Notes under the pieces: model-generated
The model's input: the letters and a program-made list of their open reading frames with translations, nothing else
What the model was told of the DNA's origin: nothing
Databases searched by the model: none
In this document: positions 50,817 through 60,267 of the stretch, piece by piece
Layout: each line of letters opens with the position of its first letter
Position numbering within the stretch: the first letter of the stretch is position 1
Made by a program: the position numbers and the translations under genes
Source: Bacteroidota bacterium
Lineage (GTDB): Bacteria; Bacteroidota; Bacteroidia; Chitinophagales; Saprospiraceae
Length of the DNA: 64,000 nt
NCBI GenBank assembly: GCA_030147525.1
Contig: JASBVF010000027.1
Span: 115,912-179,911, forward strand
Direction of reading: 5' to 3'

Positions 50817-52721
50817 TTATGAAATTGACGCTATTTGTAATTGTCTCGCCAATTCATTTCTGGTTTCGTTCAGTTTAGCCTGAATTTTGAGCAGTTTTAA
50901 CACCAAAGCCATATCACCGGAGTGTTGTGCTTCTTCCAGTTTTTTTCGGTTTGTTTCACACCAACGATTGATGATGTCGAGTTTTAAGCGGAGGAGGGTA
51001 TTCGTAATGATTTGACTTATTCCCTGCTTGCCGATGTTTTGAAAATCCCGGTTTTGCCATTCGGGGCTGAAGCTATTGTTATCCTGCTTCATTGCTATGG
51101 CTGCCAGGTCTGTTGCCAGCGTGCTCATGGCGGGGTCATCGTGGTTGATGAAATACAACGGGGTGAATAGTTGGTTTGATGCCAATTTGATTTTTGTTTC
51201 CCTGAAAATACGCTGACAAAGCGGGTCTTCAAAATGCCCCAGTACGTCCTCTATGTTACTGAGGATGTATCCGGCAACGGTGATGTTTTCGGTAGGGGAG
51301 AAGGTTTCGGCGCCGTGTTCGAGGAGGAGGAGGGTGAGGTGGCGCTCATAGGTTCCATTCGTGAATGACAACACCGAAGCGTGAACGGGTTCCTTCGGAA
51401 TGAAAACGGGTTGCTTCTGCGCTAATGCCTGCAAGACTTTGTTGGTTTCGAGTGTTAAAACTTCTTCGCCCAAGCCCACCAGTGCAGCGCAGTCTTTGAT
51501 GAAAAACGAGCGTTTGATTGGGTCGGGTACCAGGGCGATGCTGTCCACGATGTTGTGGACGGCGGCGGCTCTTTTGACCGGGTCGTTGCCGGCACTGGCG
51601 AGCAGGAGGTTGGCTTTGAAGGAGATGAAGTCTTTTGCCTGGGTGTTGAGGAGTTCCGTAAAAGCGGTGATACCCACCTTCCGTAAAAAGCTGTCCGGGT
51701 CGTCGGGGTGGGGTAGGGGGACGATTTTTACGTTCATGTTTTGTTCCAATGCCAGGTCCAGCCCCCGGAGTGTTGCCTGGATGCCAGCCGGGTCGCCGTC
51801 GTACAGAATTTTAAGGTTAGTAGAAAATCGGCGGATGAGCAGTAGTTGCTCTTTTGTAAGTGCGGTTCCTGCCGATGCGACGACGTTTTCGATGCCCGCC
51901 TGGTGAAGGGCAATCAAATCGGTATAGCCTTCGACGAGAATGCACTCGTCCTGCCGGCGGATGGCTTGCTTGGCCATGTGAATGCCGTAGAGGGTTTGGG
52001 ATTTGTGGTAGATGGGGGATTCGGGGGAGTTGAGATACTTAGGTTGGTTTGAGTTGTTCGAAGAGTTTGATGGATTTGAGTTGTCCAAAATGCGGCCAGC
52101 GAAGGCGATGGTTTTGCCGCTCAGGTTGTGGATGGGGAAGATGGCACGGTGGTGGAAAAAGTCCTTGCCGGATGGGGTGGTCAACCCAAGTTTTTGTAGG
52201 TATTGGAGTTTGAAGCCCGCTTGGGTAGCGGCTTTTTTGAGGGCATCCCAACTGTCGGGAGCATAGCTGAGGCCGAATTTTTGGATGGTGGCTTCGGTGA
52301 AGCCCCGGCTTTGCAGGTAGTTCAATCCAGCGCCGGGCAGGTTGTTTTGGAAGAATTTTAGGACAAAATCGTTGACGATGAACAGGCTTTCTTCTTCCTG
52401 TTGTGCTGCCAGCTGTTCCGTCGTGGGCTTGGTTTCCTGAATTTCGATGTTGTACTTTTTTGCAAGCCAACGCAGTGCTTCCGGGAAGCTGTAGCCTTCG
52501 TGTTCCATCAGGAATTTTGCGGCGTTGCCGCCTTTGCCACAACCGAAGCACTTGAAAATGTTGCGGGTGGGTGAAACATTGAAGGATGGGGTCTTTTCGT
52601 GGTGGAAGGGGCAAAGGGCGGTGAGGTTTGCCCCGCTTCGTTTTAGCGGGAGGAAGTGTTGGACGACTTCTTCGATTTTCGCTGTTTCGAGGATGTGGCG
52701 GATAGAATTTGGCAGTATCAT
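50817..52721 (-). CDS. dnaG: DnaG-type DNA primase
   Basis: 634 residues. The N-terminal zinc finger is CPFHHEKTPSFNVSPTRNIFKCFGCGKGGNA (about 37-66, CHC2 type), then the catalytic N-terminal fold and a TOPRIM domain (ECILVEGYTDLIALHQAGIENVVASAGTALT, ILYDGDPAGIQA, with EGYTD and DGDPAG acidic residues). The C-terminal third is the helicase-interaction region. Length and layout match ordinary bacterial DnaG, so it may be a chromosome-type primase carried here. Whether the host has another copy cannot be seen. It lies beside the helicase gene and could serve plasmid replication. Confidence 0.9.
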   Translation of the reverse strand: MILPNSIRHILETAKIEEVVQHFLPLKRSGANLTALCPFHHEKTPSFNVSPTRNIFKCFGCGKGGNAAKFLMEHEGYSFPEALRWLAKKYNIEIQETKPTTEQLAAQQEEESLFIVNDFVLKFFQNNLPGAGLNYLQSRGFTEATIQKFGLSYAPDSWDALKKAATQAGFKLQYLQKLGLTTPSGKDFFHHRAIFPIHNLSGKTIAFAGRILDNSNPSNSSNNSNQPKYLNSPESPIYHKSQTLYGIHMAKQAIRRQDECILVEGYTDLIALHQAGIENVVASAGTALTKEQLLLIRRFSTNLKILYDGDPAGIQATLRGLDLALEQNMNVKIVPLPHPDDPDSFLRKVGITAFTELLNTQAKDFISFKANLLLASAGNDPVKRAAAVHNIVDSIALVPDPIKRSFFIKDCAALVGLGEEVLTLETNKVLQALAQKQPVFIPKEPVHASVLSFTNGTYERHLTLLLLEHGAETFSPTENITVAGYILSNIEDVLGHFEDPLCQRIFRETKIKLASNQLFTPLYFINHDDPAMSTLATDLAAIAMKQDNNSFSPEWQNRDFQNIGKQGISQIITNTLLRLKLDIINRWCETNRKKLEEAQHSGDMALVLKLLKIQAKLNETRNELARQLQIASIS

Positions 52722-52839
52722 AGACAGGAGTGTTTGATGTTAGAACGATTTATTAGAGCTGGTAATTATTTTCTGTAGGTAGCATCTATCTTCGGGCGGT
52801 GAATTGAGGTAACATCATGTTTAGCGTGTGAGTTTTTTA

Positions 52840-53394
52840 ATGTCAAACCAACCAACACTCGACGAACTCCTGGCTGGATGCCAGCGCAATGACCGCCGCA
52901 GCCAGCAGGCGCTGTACGACCGTTTCTATACGTACGCGATGGCAGTGGCATTGCCTTATTGCAACGATGCCAACGAGGCGAGGGAGGTGTTAAACGAGGC
53001 TTTTCTGAAAGTTTTCACAGGCATTGGGCGATATGACCCCGCACAGTCCTTCACTGCCTGGCTGCGGGTCATCGTTGTGCGGACGGCCATCAACCGTTAC
53101 CACCACCGGATACGGGAGCCTGACTGGCTCGAACTTGACGAGGCACTGATGCCGTTTTCCAATGGCCCTGACGAAAATTTAGACCGGCTCTCGGCAGAAG
53201 AAATACTGCGGCTGGCCCAACAGTTGCCGCCTGCCTATCGCCTCACACTCAACCTGTACGCCATTGAAGGATATTCCCATGCTGAGATTTCCGAAATGCT
53301 GGGCATTTCCGTCGGGGCGTCGAAGTCCAACCTGTCCAAAGCAAGGGCGAAATTGCGGAAACTAATAACGCATTTGAAAGGGATTCTTTGGTGA
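52840..53394 (+). CDS. ECF-type RNA polymerase sigma factor
   Basis: 184 residues. Region 2: LLAGCQRNDRRSQQALYDRFYTYAMAVALPYCNDANEAREVLNEAFLKVFTGIGRY. Region 4: AEEILRLAQQLPPAYRLTLNLYAIEGYSHAEISEMLGISVGASKSNLSKARAKLRKLI, with helix-turn-helix near the end. It is the ECF type common in Bacteroidota, often followed by a membrane anti-sigma factor; the gene at 54405 starts with such a layout. ATG at 52840 (MSNQPTLDELL) was preferred to GTG at 52828. Confidence 0.85.
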   Translation: MSNQPTLDELLAGCQRNDRRSQQALYDRFYTYAMAVALPYCNDANEAREVLNEAFLKVFTGIGRYDPAQSFTAWLRVIVVRTAINRYHHRIREPDWLELDEALMPFSNGPDENLDRLSAEEILRLAQQLPPAYRLTLNLYAIEGYSHAEISEMLGISVGASKSNLSKARAKLRKLITHLKGILW

Positions 53395-53410
53395 GTTTTA
53401 AAGAAAAAAA

Positions 53411-53430
53411 TGCCGTAAAATCTGTGATTT
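53411..53430 (+). other. Isolated iteron-like sequence
   Basis: GCCGTAAAATCTGTGATTTT differs from the origin iteron CCGTAAAATCAGTGAT at one position within the core. It lies just after the sigma-factor stop (53394) and about 8.5 kb from the origin array. Confidence 0.5.
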
Positions 53431-53523
53431 TTCTATACTGATGCCTGTAAATTGCAGCTTCCATGATAATGCCCGGTATTATCTCATACAAACTTTCACC
53501 ACCTGCAAAAAGGAACTGACAAG

Positions 53524-54252
53524 ATGAAAAAAGAATTGGATAGCTTGGAATTTGACAATTGGTACATCAAGCAAACTTGGGCTACTTCGCCCGAAGAGCT
53601 GGACAGTTTGGGCTCAAAACTGCTTGAGTTCATGCACACCAAGTCTTTTGGTGGAGCCTGTACTACCCATTTTTTTAAACATGGGGAGACAGAAGGCATG
53701 GACGGCTTTTTCTACTTTGACAGCCCGATGAACGAGCGTCTGGCGCATTACCTTATTGAAAAGGAATTGGTGTGCTATGCTGGCAAACGCTCCTTTCACG
53801 GCATGAAATACAAGTCGTGGACTTTTCAAAAGGAAAGCGGCATTTCAGAGAAACTGATGGCAATAAGAGAGGAAATCAAAGAACTTTTGACCGATAGCCA
53901 GCAACGGAAAGAAACCATCAAAAGGGCAACCGAACTTTATCTTAATCGGCACGGCGATATGTATTTGAGGTGGCTGTTCAACACCCACCGTTTTGGGGTT
54001 CTTGCTGGTGGTACTGAGGATTTCGTTTTGAAGGAAGGCAACAAATCCTTTGTTTTGGTTGAAAATGTTTGCCCGGAATTCGTCGAGGCAATCACCGAAC
54101 TTCAGGATGAGGATAAGTTGAAAATAAATTCAAGTGGCTACGTTTTGCCCGGCAATAAATTCAAGTTCTCAATGTGGGGGAAAGAAGGCAATGACCCATT
54201 ACATTCTTTCGTATTCGGGGAAGAGGGAACCCTCCAGCCAAATTTGCACTGA
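53524..54252 (+). CDS. Hypothetical cytosolic protein
   Basis: 242 residues, no domain recognised. It begins MKKELDSLEFDNWYIKQTWATSPEELDSL, has no signal or membrane segment, and is aromatic- and charged-rich in the middle (FYFDSPMNERLAHYLIEKEL). The gene separates the sigma factor from the anti-sigma-like membrane protein, an uncommon insertion in that arrangement. No function is proposed. Confidence 0.55.
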   Translation: MKKELDSLEFDNWYIKQTWATSPEELDSLGSKLLEFMHTKSFGGACTTHFFKHGETEGMDGFFYFDSPMNERLAHYLIEKELVCYAGKRSFHGMKYKSWTFQKESGISEKLMAIREEIKELLTDSQQRKETIKRATELYLNRHGDMYLRWLFNTHRFGVLAGGTEDFVLKEGNKSFVLVENVCPEFVEAITELQDEDKLKINSSGYVLPGNKFKFSMWGKEGNDPLHSFVFGEEGTLQPNLH

Positions 54253-54404
54253 TAAAGTTTTTATTGCGGCTTCGAGTGCTGTTATATACCGGAACATCCT
54301 CATTTTTTTAAAAAAAGAACCCTGCCAAGGCAACCCCGCCGCCCTGCTATTTGAATAGTTAAAAGACGACCCATCCAGTCATCCTATATTCAAAAAGATA
54401 AAGC

Positions 54405-55778
54405 ATGGCAGACTTTGACTTCTTCGACCAATTTGGAAAAAAAATGCGCTCCCTGCGCCCTTCGTCCCGTACAGCGGGGGAGGACTGGCAGGTACTCTCA
54501 CAACGCCTCGACGCCGTGATGCCAGAAGCGGTGCCTGCTCGCCAACGCTGGCGGCTCGCCGCTGCCGCCCTGCTGTTGCTCCTTTTGGGGTCAAACCTCT
54601 GGTGGGGTTTTACCTTCCGGCAACAAGACCGCTCCATCGAACAGTTGTCGGCAGAAGTGGCGGCATTGAAAAAAGCCCCTGCAACCGCTGAAAAAACAAC
54701 GACATGCGAAGAAGCGGACGTCTTGCGGAAACAGGTGGCCGCCCTTCAATCCAGCCTTGATGAGGTAACCTTAGCATTGAAAAACGCCGTTGCTTATCCG
54801 CCTGCAATAGCCTTCCATCAATCGGGCGTATTTTCAAAAAAAGATAGTGAAACAGCCACCGAAGTGCCTGAATCTTCAACTGTAATCCTTTCCAGTGGGC
54901 AAGCTGCACTTGCTGAAAATGAAGGGCAAACAATAGCCAAAGTTCACGGCGATTTTTCATCAAAAACAAGCGAAGAAAGCGAACCCAACGGAATGGTTCA
55001 ACCTGAGTTTGGTCCGGAAACCGAACGCCTGTCAAACGTACTTTCCCACCCGGAAAAGCTGCCTGCCCTTGATTTTTTGCCTTTGGAAATACCCCACCAT
55101 CACCTACCTTTTCATTTTGACAACGACCTTGTGATGATGCCATTGGAAGACAAAAAAGACGAATCGTCATTCACCAGAAAAGTTGCCAAAACATTGTTGC
55201 CCAAGGCTTTCAGCATTGGCGCAAGCGGGGGGTGGCTGTATCCGCTCGAACCAGACATGGGGAACCAGACGGGCTACGGTTACGGATTGAAGGCAGACCT
55301 TGCTTTTTCCAGCCAGTTCAGTTTGTCGGCTGAATGGGGCAGGGTGACGCTGCACTACAAGGCGCTGGCGCAGGATGCTGCCATTGGCTTGCCCTCGCTG
55401 CCACTGCCCTCGCCGGAACACCAGTTTTTGGAAATGGACGTGTCGAACCAGCGGCTCGTTTTCTACGGGCTGGGCTTGCGGTACAAGTGGATGCCGAATA
55501 GTTCATGGCACCCGTTTGCCAGCCTCGGTTGGTCGGGCATGAAGGTATCTCCTTTCACAGCGCAATACGAAACAGCAATGGCGGGCAGCATTTTCAAAGG
55601 CGCATATTCTATCCAGCAAAGGAGCGGATTGAAAAATTTCGCACGGCTGGGGGCTGGGGTCGAATTCCCTTTGGGCAAACGCTTCGACTGGTCGCTGGAA
55701 GGCTATTATCTGCACGCGTGGCGAAACGGCGAGCCGGATATGGTAGGGGTGCGGACAGGGTTGAGCTTTATTTTTTAA
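54405..55778 (+). CDS. Membrane-anchored protein with C-terminal beta-barrel-like domain, possible anti-sigma
   Basis: 457 residues. N-terminal cytosolic part (MADFDFFDQFGKKMRSL ... VLSQRLDAVMPEAVP) and one transmembrane helix (LAAAALLLLLLGSNLWWGF, about 47-66) fit the anti-sigma layout. A coiled coil follows (RSIEQLSAEVAALKKAPA). From about residue 265 the sequence is Gly/aromatic-rich with alternating strands (GASGGWLYPLEP, YGYGLKADLAFSSQFSLSAEWG, GLGLRYKWMPNSSW, GLSFIF at the end), as in outer-membrane beta-barrel-type domains; in Bacteroidota such barrels are also placed after anti-sigma segments. It lies 1 kb after the ECF sigma gene. Confidence 0.6.
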   Translation: MADFDFFDQFGKKMRSLRPSSRTAGEDWQVLSQRLDAVMPEAVPARQRWRLAAAALLLLLLGSNLWWGFTFRQQDRSIEQLSAEVAALKKAPATAEKTTTCEEADVLRKQVAALQSSLDEVTLALKNAVAYPPAIAFHQSGVFSKKDSETATEVPESSTVILSSGQAALAENEGQTIAKVHGDFSSKTSEESEPNGMVQPEFGPETERLSNVLSHPEKLPALDFLPLEIPHHHLPFHFDNDLVMMPLEDKKDESSFTRKVAKTLLPKAFSIGASGGWLYPLEPDMGNQTGYGYGLKADLAFSSQFSLSAEWGRVTLHYKALAQDAAIGLPSLPLPSPEHQFLEMDVSNQRLVFYGLGLRYKWMPNSSWHPFASLGWSGMKVSPFTAQYETAMAGSIFKGAYSIQQRSGLKNFARLGAGVEFPLGKRFDWSLEGYYLHAWRNGEPDMVGVRTGLSFIF

Positions 55779-55987
55779 TGAGCGCCTGATATTTAGCCTT
55801 TGCGGCAGCAGGAGAACAACTGGGGTACTGCTGCCAATGGAGGTTGACCGGCAGGCTTTTAAGATATGGTTTTTTGGGGTTAAATAAGCTGGTTAGCGGC
55901 GGGTTTCTTCTGAAAAGGGGAAACTGCCGCTACCAGTTTTTACTCAATTCGAAACAATTTTTTCACATCGCTATAAATCCTTTTACA

Positions 55988-58174
55988 ATGAAACTAACCT
56001 TACCCTTACTGTGCCTAACCCTGTTAACCAATATCTGCCTGCAAGCGCAGGCCATCTTCTCGGAAAATTTCGAAAGCGCCGGCATTCCTTCGGGCTGGAC
56101 AATCCAGACCAACGCCAGTGATGGCGGCTGGAAAGTCGGGACACCCCCGGCACTATCCAGCCAATATTGGCCAGTAGCTGCCAACGGTTCCATTCGCATT
56201 GCCGCTTCCAACGACGACAACTGCAACTGTGACAAAAGCCAGGACTACCTTGTGACGCCGCCGTTGGACTTCTCGGCAGCAAGCGCGGTCGTGCTGTCGG
56301 TGGACGTGTTTTTTCAAGCAAACACCTTTCAAGGCGCAACCGAACGGCTGACCGTCGAGGTCTCGACCGACAACCAGGCCACCTGGACAGAGGTCGAAGA
56401 CCTGCACGGGCATGGTGGTTGGGATACGCACCTGGTTGACCTGACTGACTATGCCGGAGCGGACAGCGTTTACATCGCTTTTCATTATGACGACGGCGGC
56501 GGCTGGCTCTACGGCGGCGGCATTGACAACGTGACGGTGGGAGTGCCCGCTTTGTTGGATGCGAAACTGACGGAAGTACACGCCAAACGGTACGGCGAGG
56601 AAATGGCGGAAAACCACATTGCCACCACCATTTTTAACAATGGGGTCAACTCCATAACTTCCCTCGAAGTAAGCTACTCCGTGAACGGCGGCGCGCCCGT
56701 CGCCGCTTCTGAAAGCGGGTTGAACATCGAGCCATTTTCTTCTTATGAGTTTCACCACCCAACGCCCTGGACGGCGGATGCAAGCGGTCTGTATGATATT
56801 GTGGTGGAAGTTACTGCGGTCAACGGCGGCTCGGACGAAGATGCCACCAACAACAGCCTTTCCGCCGAAACGGAAATTTTCCCGCACATCGTGCCGCCCA
56901 ACCGCATTGATGAGTTCCTGCTGGCACCACCTGTTTTCACCACCATTGCTACTCCCGCCAATCAACTCAATAAGCCCAATGACCTTGATTTTTTCCCCAT
57001 TTTAGGTAAAAACGAATTGTGGGTCGTCAACGAGCGAACGGAAGCCCTCGGCGGCAGCACCCTGACTATTTACGACCCTGACGCTGCCAACGCTGAATTC
57101 CTGCAGCGGGTGGACGGCAATGCCTGGCATTTCATGTCGCTGCCGACGGGCATCGCTTTCAGCGAAAACTTCAATTTTGCCACCTCGCCCGGCGTCAAGG
57201 ATGCCAACCATAACAACGGCACGTTTACGGGGCCTGCACTGTGGTCGAGCGACCCCGACATCTATGCCCAACCCTCCGGCGGCAACGGCAGCCACCTCGA
57301 CATGCTGCACGGCAGTCCTTACAGTATGGGCATCGCCAGCGAGGGAGAAAATGCGTTCTGGGTCTTCGACGGCTGGAATGAGACCATCGTGCGCTACGAC
57401 TTTGGCGGCGACCATGGTCCCGGCAACGATGACCATAGCAACGGCATCGTGCGCCGCTACCTCGAAATTCAGGTAAAAAAGGACGGCTTTGTTCCGAGCC
57501 ACCTCGTGCTGGACAAAGCTACCGGCTGGCTCTATGTCGTGGACAACGGCAACAAACGGGTGCTGCGCCTCGACATCAATTCGGGAAGCGTGGTCGGTTC
57601 CTTACCGCCCATCAACGAGCCATTGGCGGAACATTCCGAAATGGGCGGCGTCACCTGGGAGGTCATCGTTCAGGACAGCATTGAGCGCCCCTGTGGCATC
57701 GAGGTCATGGAAAACCGCCTCCTCGTAGGCGATTATGCCTCCGGCAACATTTACGTCTATAACATAGAAAACGGCTTTGCGGAAATGGGGCGCATCGCTA
57801 CCGGGCAGGCAGGCCTAACAGGCATCAAGGTAGGTCCGGACGGCGCCATCTGGTACACCAACCGCCTGCAAAACACCCTGACGAAAATAACCCCCGGTGA
57901 GGTGAATGCCACTGGTGAGCAGGCTTGGGAAAGCCACATATCCGCGTCTCCGAACCCGACTTCCGGCAAGTTGTTGGTGCGCCTGCCGGAAATGCCAGCT
58001 GGCACTGAGGTTTCATTGGAGGTTTCCGATTTGACAGGAAGAAAACTTTTGACGGAAAAGGGCGGCGGTCCAATTCACCAACTCGACCTGGGCAATCTTT
58101 CCGGCGGGATATACCTGCTGTCCATTCGCAGCGGGGTGTTTTCCGCTACCCGGAAGGTTGTTTTGGAAAAATAA
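55988..58174 (+). CDS. T9SS-exported NHL/beta-propeller-like protein
   Basis: 728 residues with a signal peptide (MKLTLPLLCLTLLTNICLQAQA). An N-terminal adhesin-like beta domain (SENFESAGIPSGWTIQTNASDGGWKVG) and a CARDB-like segment follow. Repeats around 340-600 (NKPNDLDFFPI, GIASEGENAFWVFDGWNETIVRYDFGG, HLVLDKATGWLYVVDNGNKRVLRLDINSG, GIEVMENRLLVGDYASGNIYVYN) look like NHL/SMP-30-type propeller blades. The C-terminus, SASPNPTSGKLLVRLPE ... GGIYLLSIRSGVF, is the type IX secretion sorting domain. It is likely cell-surface or secreted. Cu cluster neighbours follow. Start 55988 is chosen at the signal peptide. Confidence 0.8.
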   Translation: MKLTLPLLCLTLLTNICLQAQAIFSENFESAGIPSGWTIQTNASDGGWKVGTPPALSSQYWPVAANGSIRIAASNDDNCNCDKSQDYLVTPPLDFSAASAVVLSVDVFFQANTFQGATERLTVEVSTDNQATWTEVEDLHGHGGWDTHLVDLTDYAGADSVYIAFHYDDGGGWLYGGGIDNVTVGVPALLDAKLTEVHAKRYGEEMAENHIATTIFNNGVNSITSLEVSYSVNGGAPVAASESGLNIEPFSSYEFHHPTPWTADASGLYDIVVEVTAVNGGSDEDATNNSLSAETEIFPHIVPPNRIDEFLLAPPVFTTIATPANQLNKPNDLDFFPILGKNELWVVNERTEALGGSTLTIYDPDAANAEFLQRVDGNAWHFMSLPTGIAFSENFNFATSPGVKDANHNNGTFTGPALWSSDPDIYAQPSGGNGSHLDMLHGSPYSMGIASEGENAFWVFDGWNETIVRYDFGGDHGPGNDDHSNGIVRRYLEIQVKKDGFVPSHLVLDKATGWLYVVDNGNKRVLRLDINSGSVVGSLPPINEPLAEHSEMGGVTWEVIVQDSIERPCGIEVMENRLLVGDYASGNIYVYNIENGFAEMGRIATGQAGLTGIKVGPDGAIWYTNRLQNTLTKITPGEVNATGEQAWESHISASPNPTSGKLLVRLPEMPAGTEVSLEVSDLTGRKLLTEKGGGPIHQLDLGNLSGGIYLLSIRSGVFSATRKVVLEK

Positions 58175-58258
58175 AAACTCATGTCACGACGCTATCCAAA
58201 AACATGGTGGCATGGCATTCAACAAATTCATTTTCAAAATTCAAAACCCAATTTTTTT

Positions 58259-59236
58259 ATGAAGAACAAGTTTTTACCATTCCTTCTCTTTTACCTTTTT
58301 GCCAACGGGCTTTTTGCCCAGATGAACGTGTCGCTGCACCTCCACCCGAAGCTTGGCGACCAGCATTTCGCCCTCAACGCAACGGCGACCGCCGAGATGG
58401 GCTACTCCTTCCAGGTCACCCGCTTGCAGTACTACGTGAGTGAAATCAAGCTCACCCACGACGGCGGGCAGGTGACGCCTGTGACCGACCTGTACCTTCT
58501 GGTGACGGCGCAAAAGGACAGCATCTTCGACCTCGGCAGCTTCCCGGTCACGTCCATCGAGGGCATCGAGTTCAGCATCGGCGTGGACGCCGCCCACAAC
58601 CACCTCGACCCGGCGAGCTACGCCAACGACCACCCGCTGGCGCCTAAAAATCCCTCTATGCACTGGGGCTGGACAGCAGGCTACCGTTTCATCGCCCTCG
58701 AAGGCAAGACCAGCAACAACGGCGGCACTACTTTTCCCGATGTATTCCAGGTACATACGATTGACGACGCCAACTACCAGAATGTCAGCCTGCCAGTACA
58801 GGGCGTGATGGACGGCGACCACATGGTGGTCAACCTCGACGCCAACTACCACCACATCCTCGCCACACTCGACGTGACGGGCGGACTGACTTCCCATGCT
58901 GCTACCGGCGCATCCGCCATTATTGCCGAGAATATGAAAAATCACGTATTCACTGCCAGCCCCATCAGTGGCACGGTAGAGCCGGGCGTGACAGGCACAT
59001 TTGACATCGCGCCGAACCCGGCAAGCGGCAGCGCTACCCTGCGCTACGACCTGCCCGGCTACGACCAACTCACGCTGACCGTGAGCGACCTTGCCGGAAG
59101 GACGGTTTTGACGAAGCAGTTGAACGGTCCTGCGCAGTCCATTTTGCTGGAAACTGACTGGCAACCCGGTTTGTACATTGCCCGCCTGTTCAGCGGCGAA
59201 CGCTTCCTGGCGTTGGAGAAATTAGTGATAAAATAG
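58259..59236 (+). CDS. MbnP-like copper-binding protein with T9SS sorting domain
   Basis: 325 residues with a signal peptide (MKNKFLPFLLFYLFANGLFAQ). The body matches MbnP-type periplasmic proteins: VSLHLHPKLGDQHF, YSFQVTRLQYYVSEIKL, FSIGVDAAHNHLDPASY and the PSMHWGWTAGYRFIALEG segment (near residue 134) with the conserved Trp that partner MbnH oxidises to kynurenine in methanobactin operons. A type IX sorting tail (FDIAPNPASGSATLRYDL ... GLYIARLFSG) is appended, which is unusual for the classical MbnP and suggests surface export. The two di-haem peroxidases follow at once. Copper binding is inferred. Confidence 0.75.
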   Translation: MKNKFLPFLLFYLFANGLFAQMNVSLHLHPKLGDQHFALNATATAEMGYSFQVTRLQYYVSEIKLTHDGGQVTPVTDLYLLVTAQKDSIFDLGSFPVTSIEGIEFSIGVDAAHNHLDPASYANDHPLAPKNPSMHWGWTAGYRFIALEGKTSNNGGTTFPDVFQVHTIDDANYQNVSLPVQGVMDGDHMVVNLDANYHHILATLDVTGGLTSHAATGASAIIAENMKNHVFTASPISGTVEPGVTGTFDIAPNPASGSATLRYDLPGYDQLTLTVSDLAGRTVLTKQLNGPAQSILLETDWQPGLYIARLFSGERFLALEKLVIK

Positions 59237-59247
59237 ACAAAGCCTGC

Positions 59248-60252
59248 ATGAAAAACAGCCTTTTGTTCCTTGCATGCTTGCTCTTTTTCGCCTGTAAAAA
59301 AGAGTTGCCGGAGCGGCCTGCCGAGCCTTTGCTCGCTGTGCCGGAGGGCTTCCCCGCGCCCGTTTTTCCCGAAGGGAACGAACTGACGCCGGAGCGTTGG
59401 GCATTGGGCAAAAGGCTGTTTTTCGACCCCATCATGTCCAGCGACCGCACGGTTTCCTGCGCCTCCTGTCATCTGCCGGAACGGGCGTTCACCGACGGAA
59501 AGCAGTTCAGCGAGGGCGTGGAGGGAAGGCTCGGAAACCGCAATGCGCCGACGCTCGCCAACGTTGCCTACCACCCGTACTACACGCGGGAGGGCGGCGT
59601 GCCGACACTGGAAATGCAAATCCTCGTGCCGATACAGGAACATGCCGAGTTCGACATGAACATCCTCGACATTGCGGAGCGCCTGAACGCCGACAGCAGT
59701 TACGTGCGGGAGAGCCGGGCAGCATACGGGCGGGAGCCAGACGCTTTCGTCATCACCCGCTCGATTGCCTGTTTTGAAAGGACGATTTTGAGTGGCAACT
59801 CTCCCTACGACCACTATTTACAGGGAAAAACCAATGCGTTGACGGCGGCGGAGCGGCGTGGCAAAGACTTGTTTTTTGGTGAAAAAACGAACTGCTCCCA
59901 ATGCCACGGTGGGTTCAATTTCACCAACTATGCCTTCGAGAACAACGGGCTGTACGAAGACTACCCCGACCCTGGGCGGTTCCGCCTGACGGGCAACGAG
60001 GCAGACCGGGCGCTGTTCAAAGTGCCGGCGCTGCGCAACGTGGGCGTGACCGCCCCCTACATGCACGACGGCTCGCTGCCGACGCTGGAGGCGGTGGTGG
60101 CGCATTACAATTCGGGCGGAAAGAACCACCTACACAAGAGCAATTTGATAAAACCGCTCGGCTTGACCATGCAGGAGCAAGCTGACCTGGTGGCTTTTCT
60201 TAAAAGCCTGACGGACAATGATTTTTTAGTTAATCCAAAATTTAGACAGTAA
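59248..60252 (+). CDS. Di-haem cytochrome c peroxidase (MbnH/MauG-like), first copy
   Basis: 334 residues with a lipoprotein signal (MKNSLLFLACLLFFACK). Haem sites are CASCH (71-75) and CSQCH (about 216-220), the two-haem layout of the cytochrome c peroxidase/MauG/MbnH family. Phe/Tyr-rich RLFFDPIMSSDRTVSCASCHLPERAFTDG and the distal PYMHDGSLPTLEAVVAHYN are characteristic. In the MbnPH system MbnH oxidises a Trp of MbnP; immediate adjacency to the MbnP-like gene (11 bp gap) supports that role. The lipidated form implies attachment to the inner or outer membrane facing the periplasm. Confidence 0.85.
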   Translation: MKNSLLFLACLLFFACKKELPERPAEPLLAVPEGFPAPVFPEGNELTPERWALGKRLFFDPIMSSDRTVSCASCHLPERAFTDGKQFSEGVEGRLGNRNAPTLANVAYHPYYTREGGVPTLEMQILVPIQEHAEFDMNILDIAERLNADSSYVRESRAAYGREPDAFVITRSIACFERTILSGNSPYDHYLQGKTNALTAAERRGKDLFFGEKTNCSQCHGGFNFTNYAFENNGLYEDYPDPGRFRLTGNEADRALFKVPALRNVGVTAPYMHDGSLPTLEAVVAHYNSGGKNHLHKSNLIKPLGLTMQEQADLVAFLKSLTDNDFLVNPKFRQ

Positions 60253-60267
60253 CGCAAACTTGTTTTT

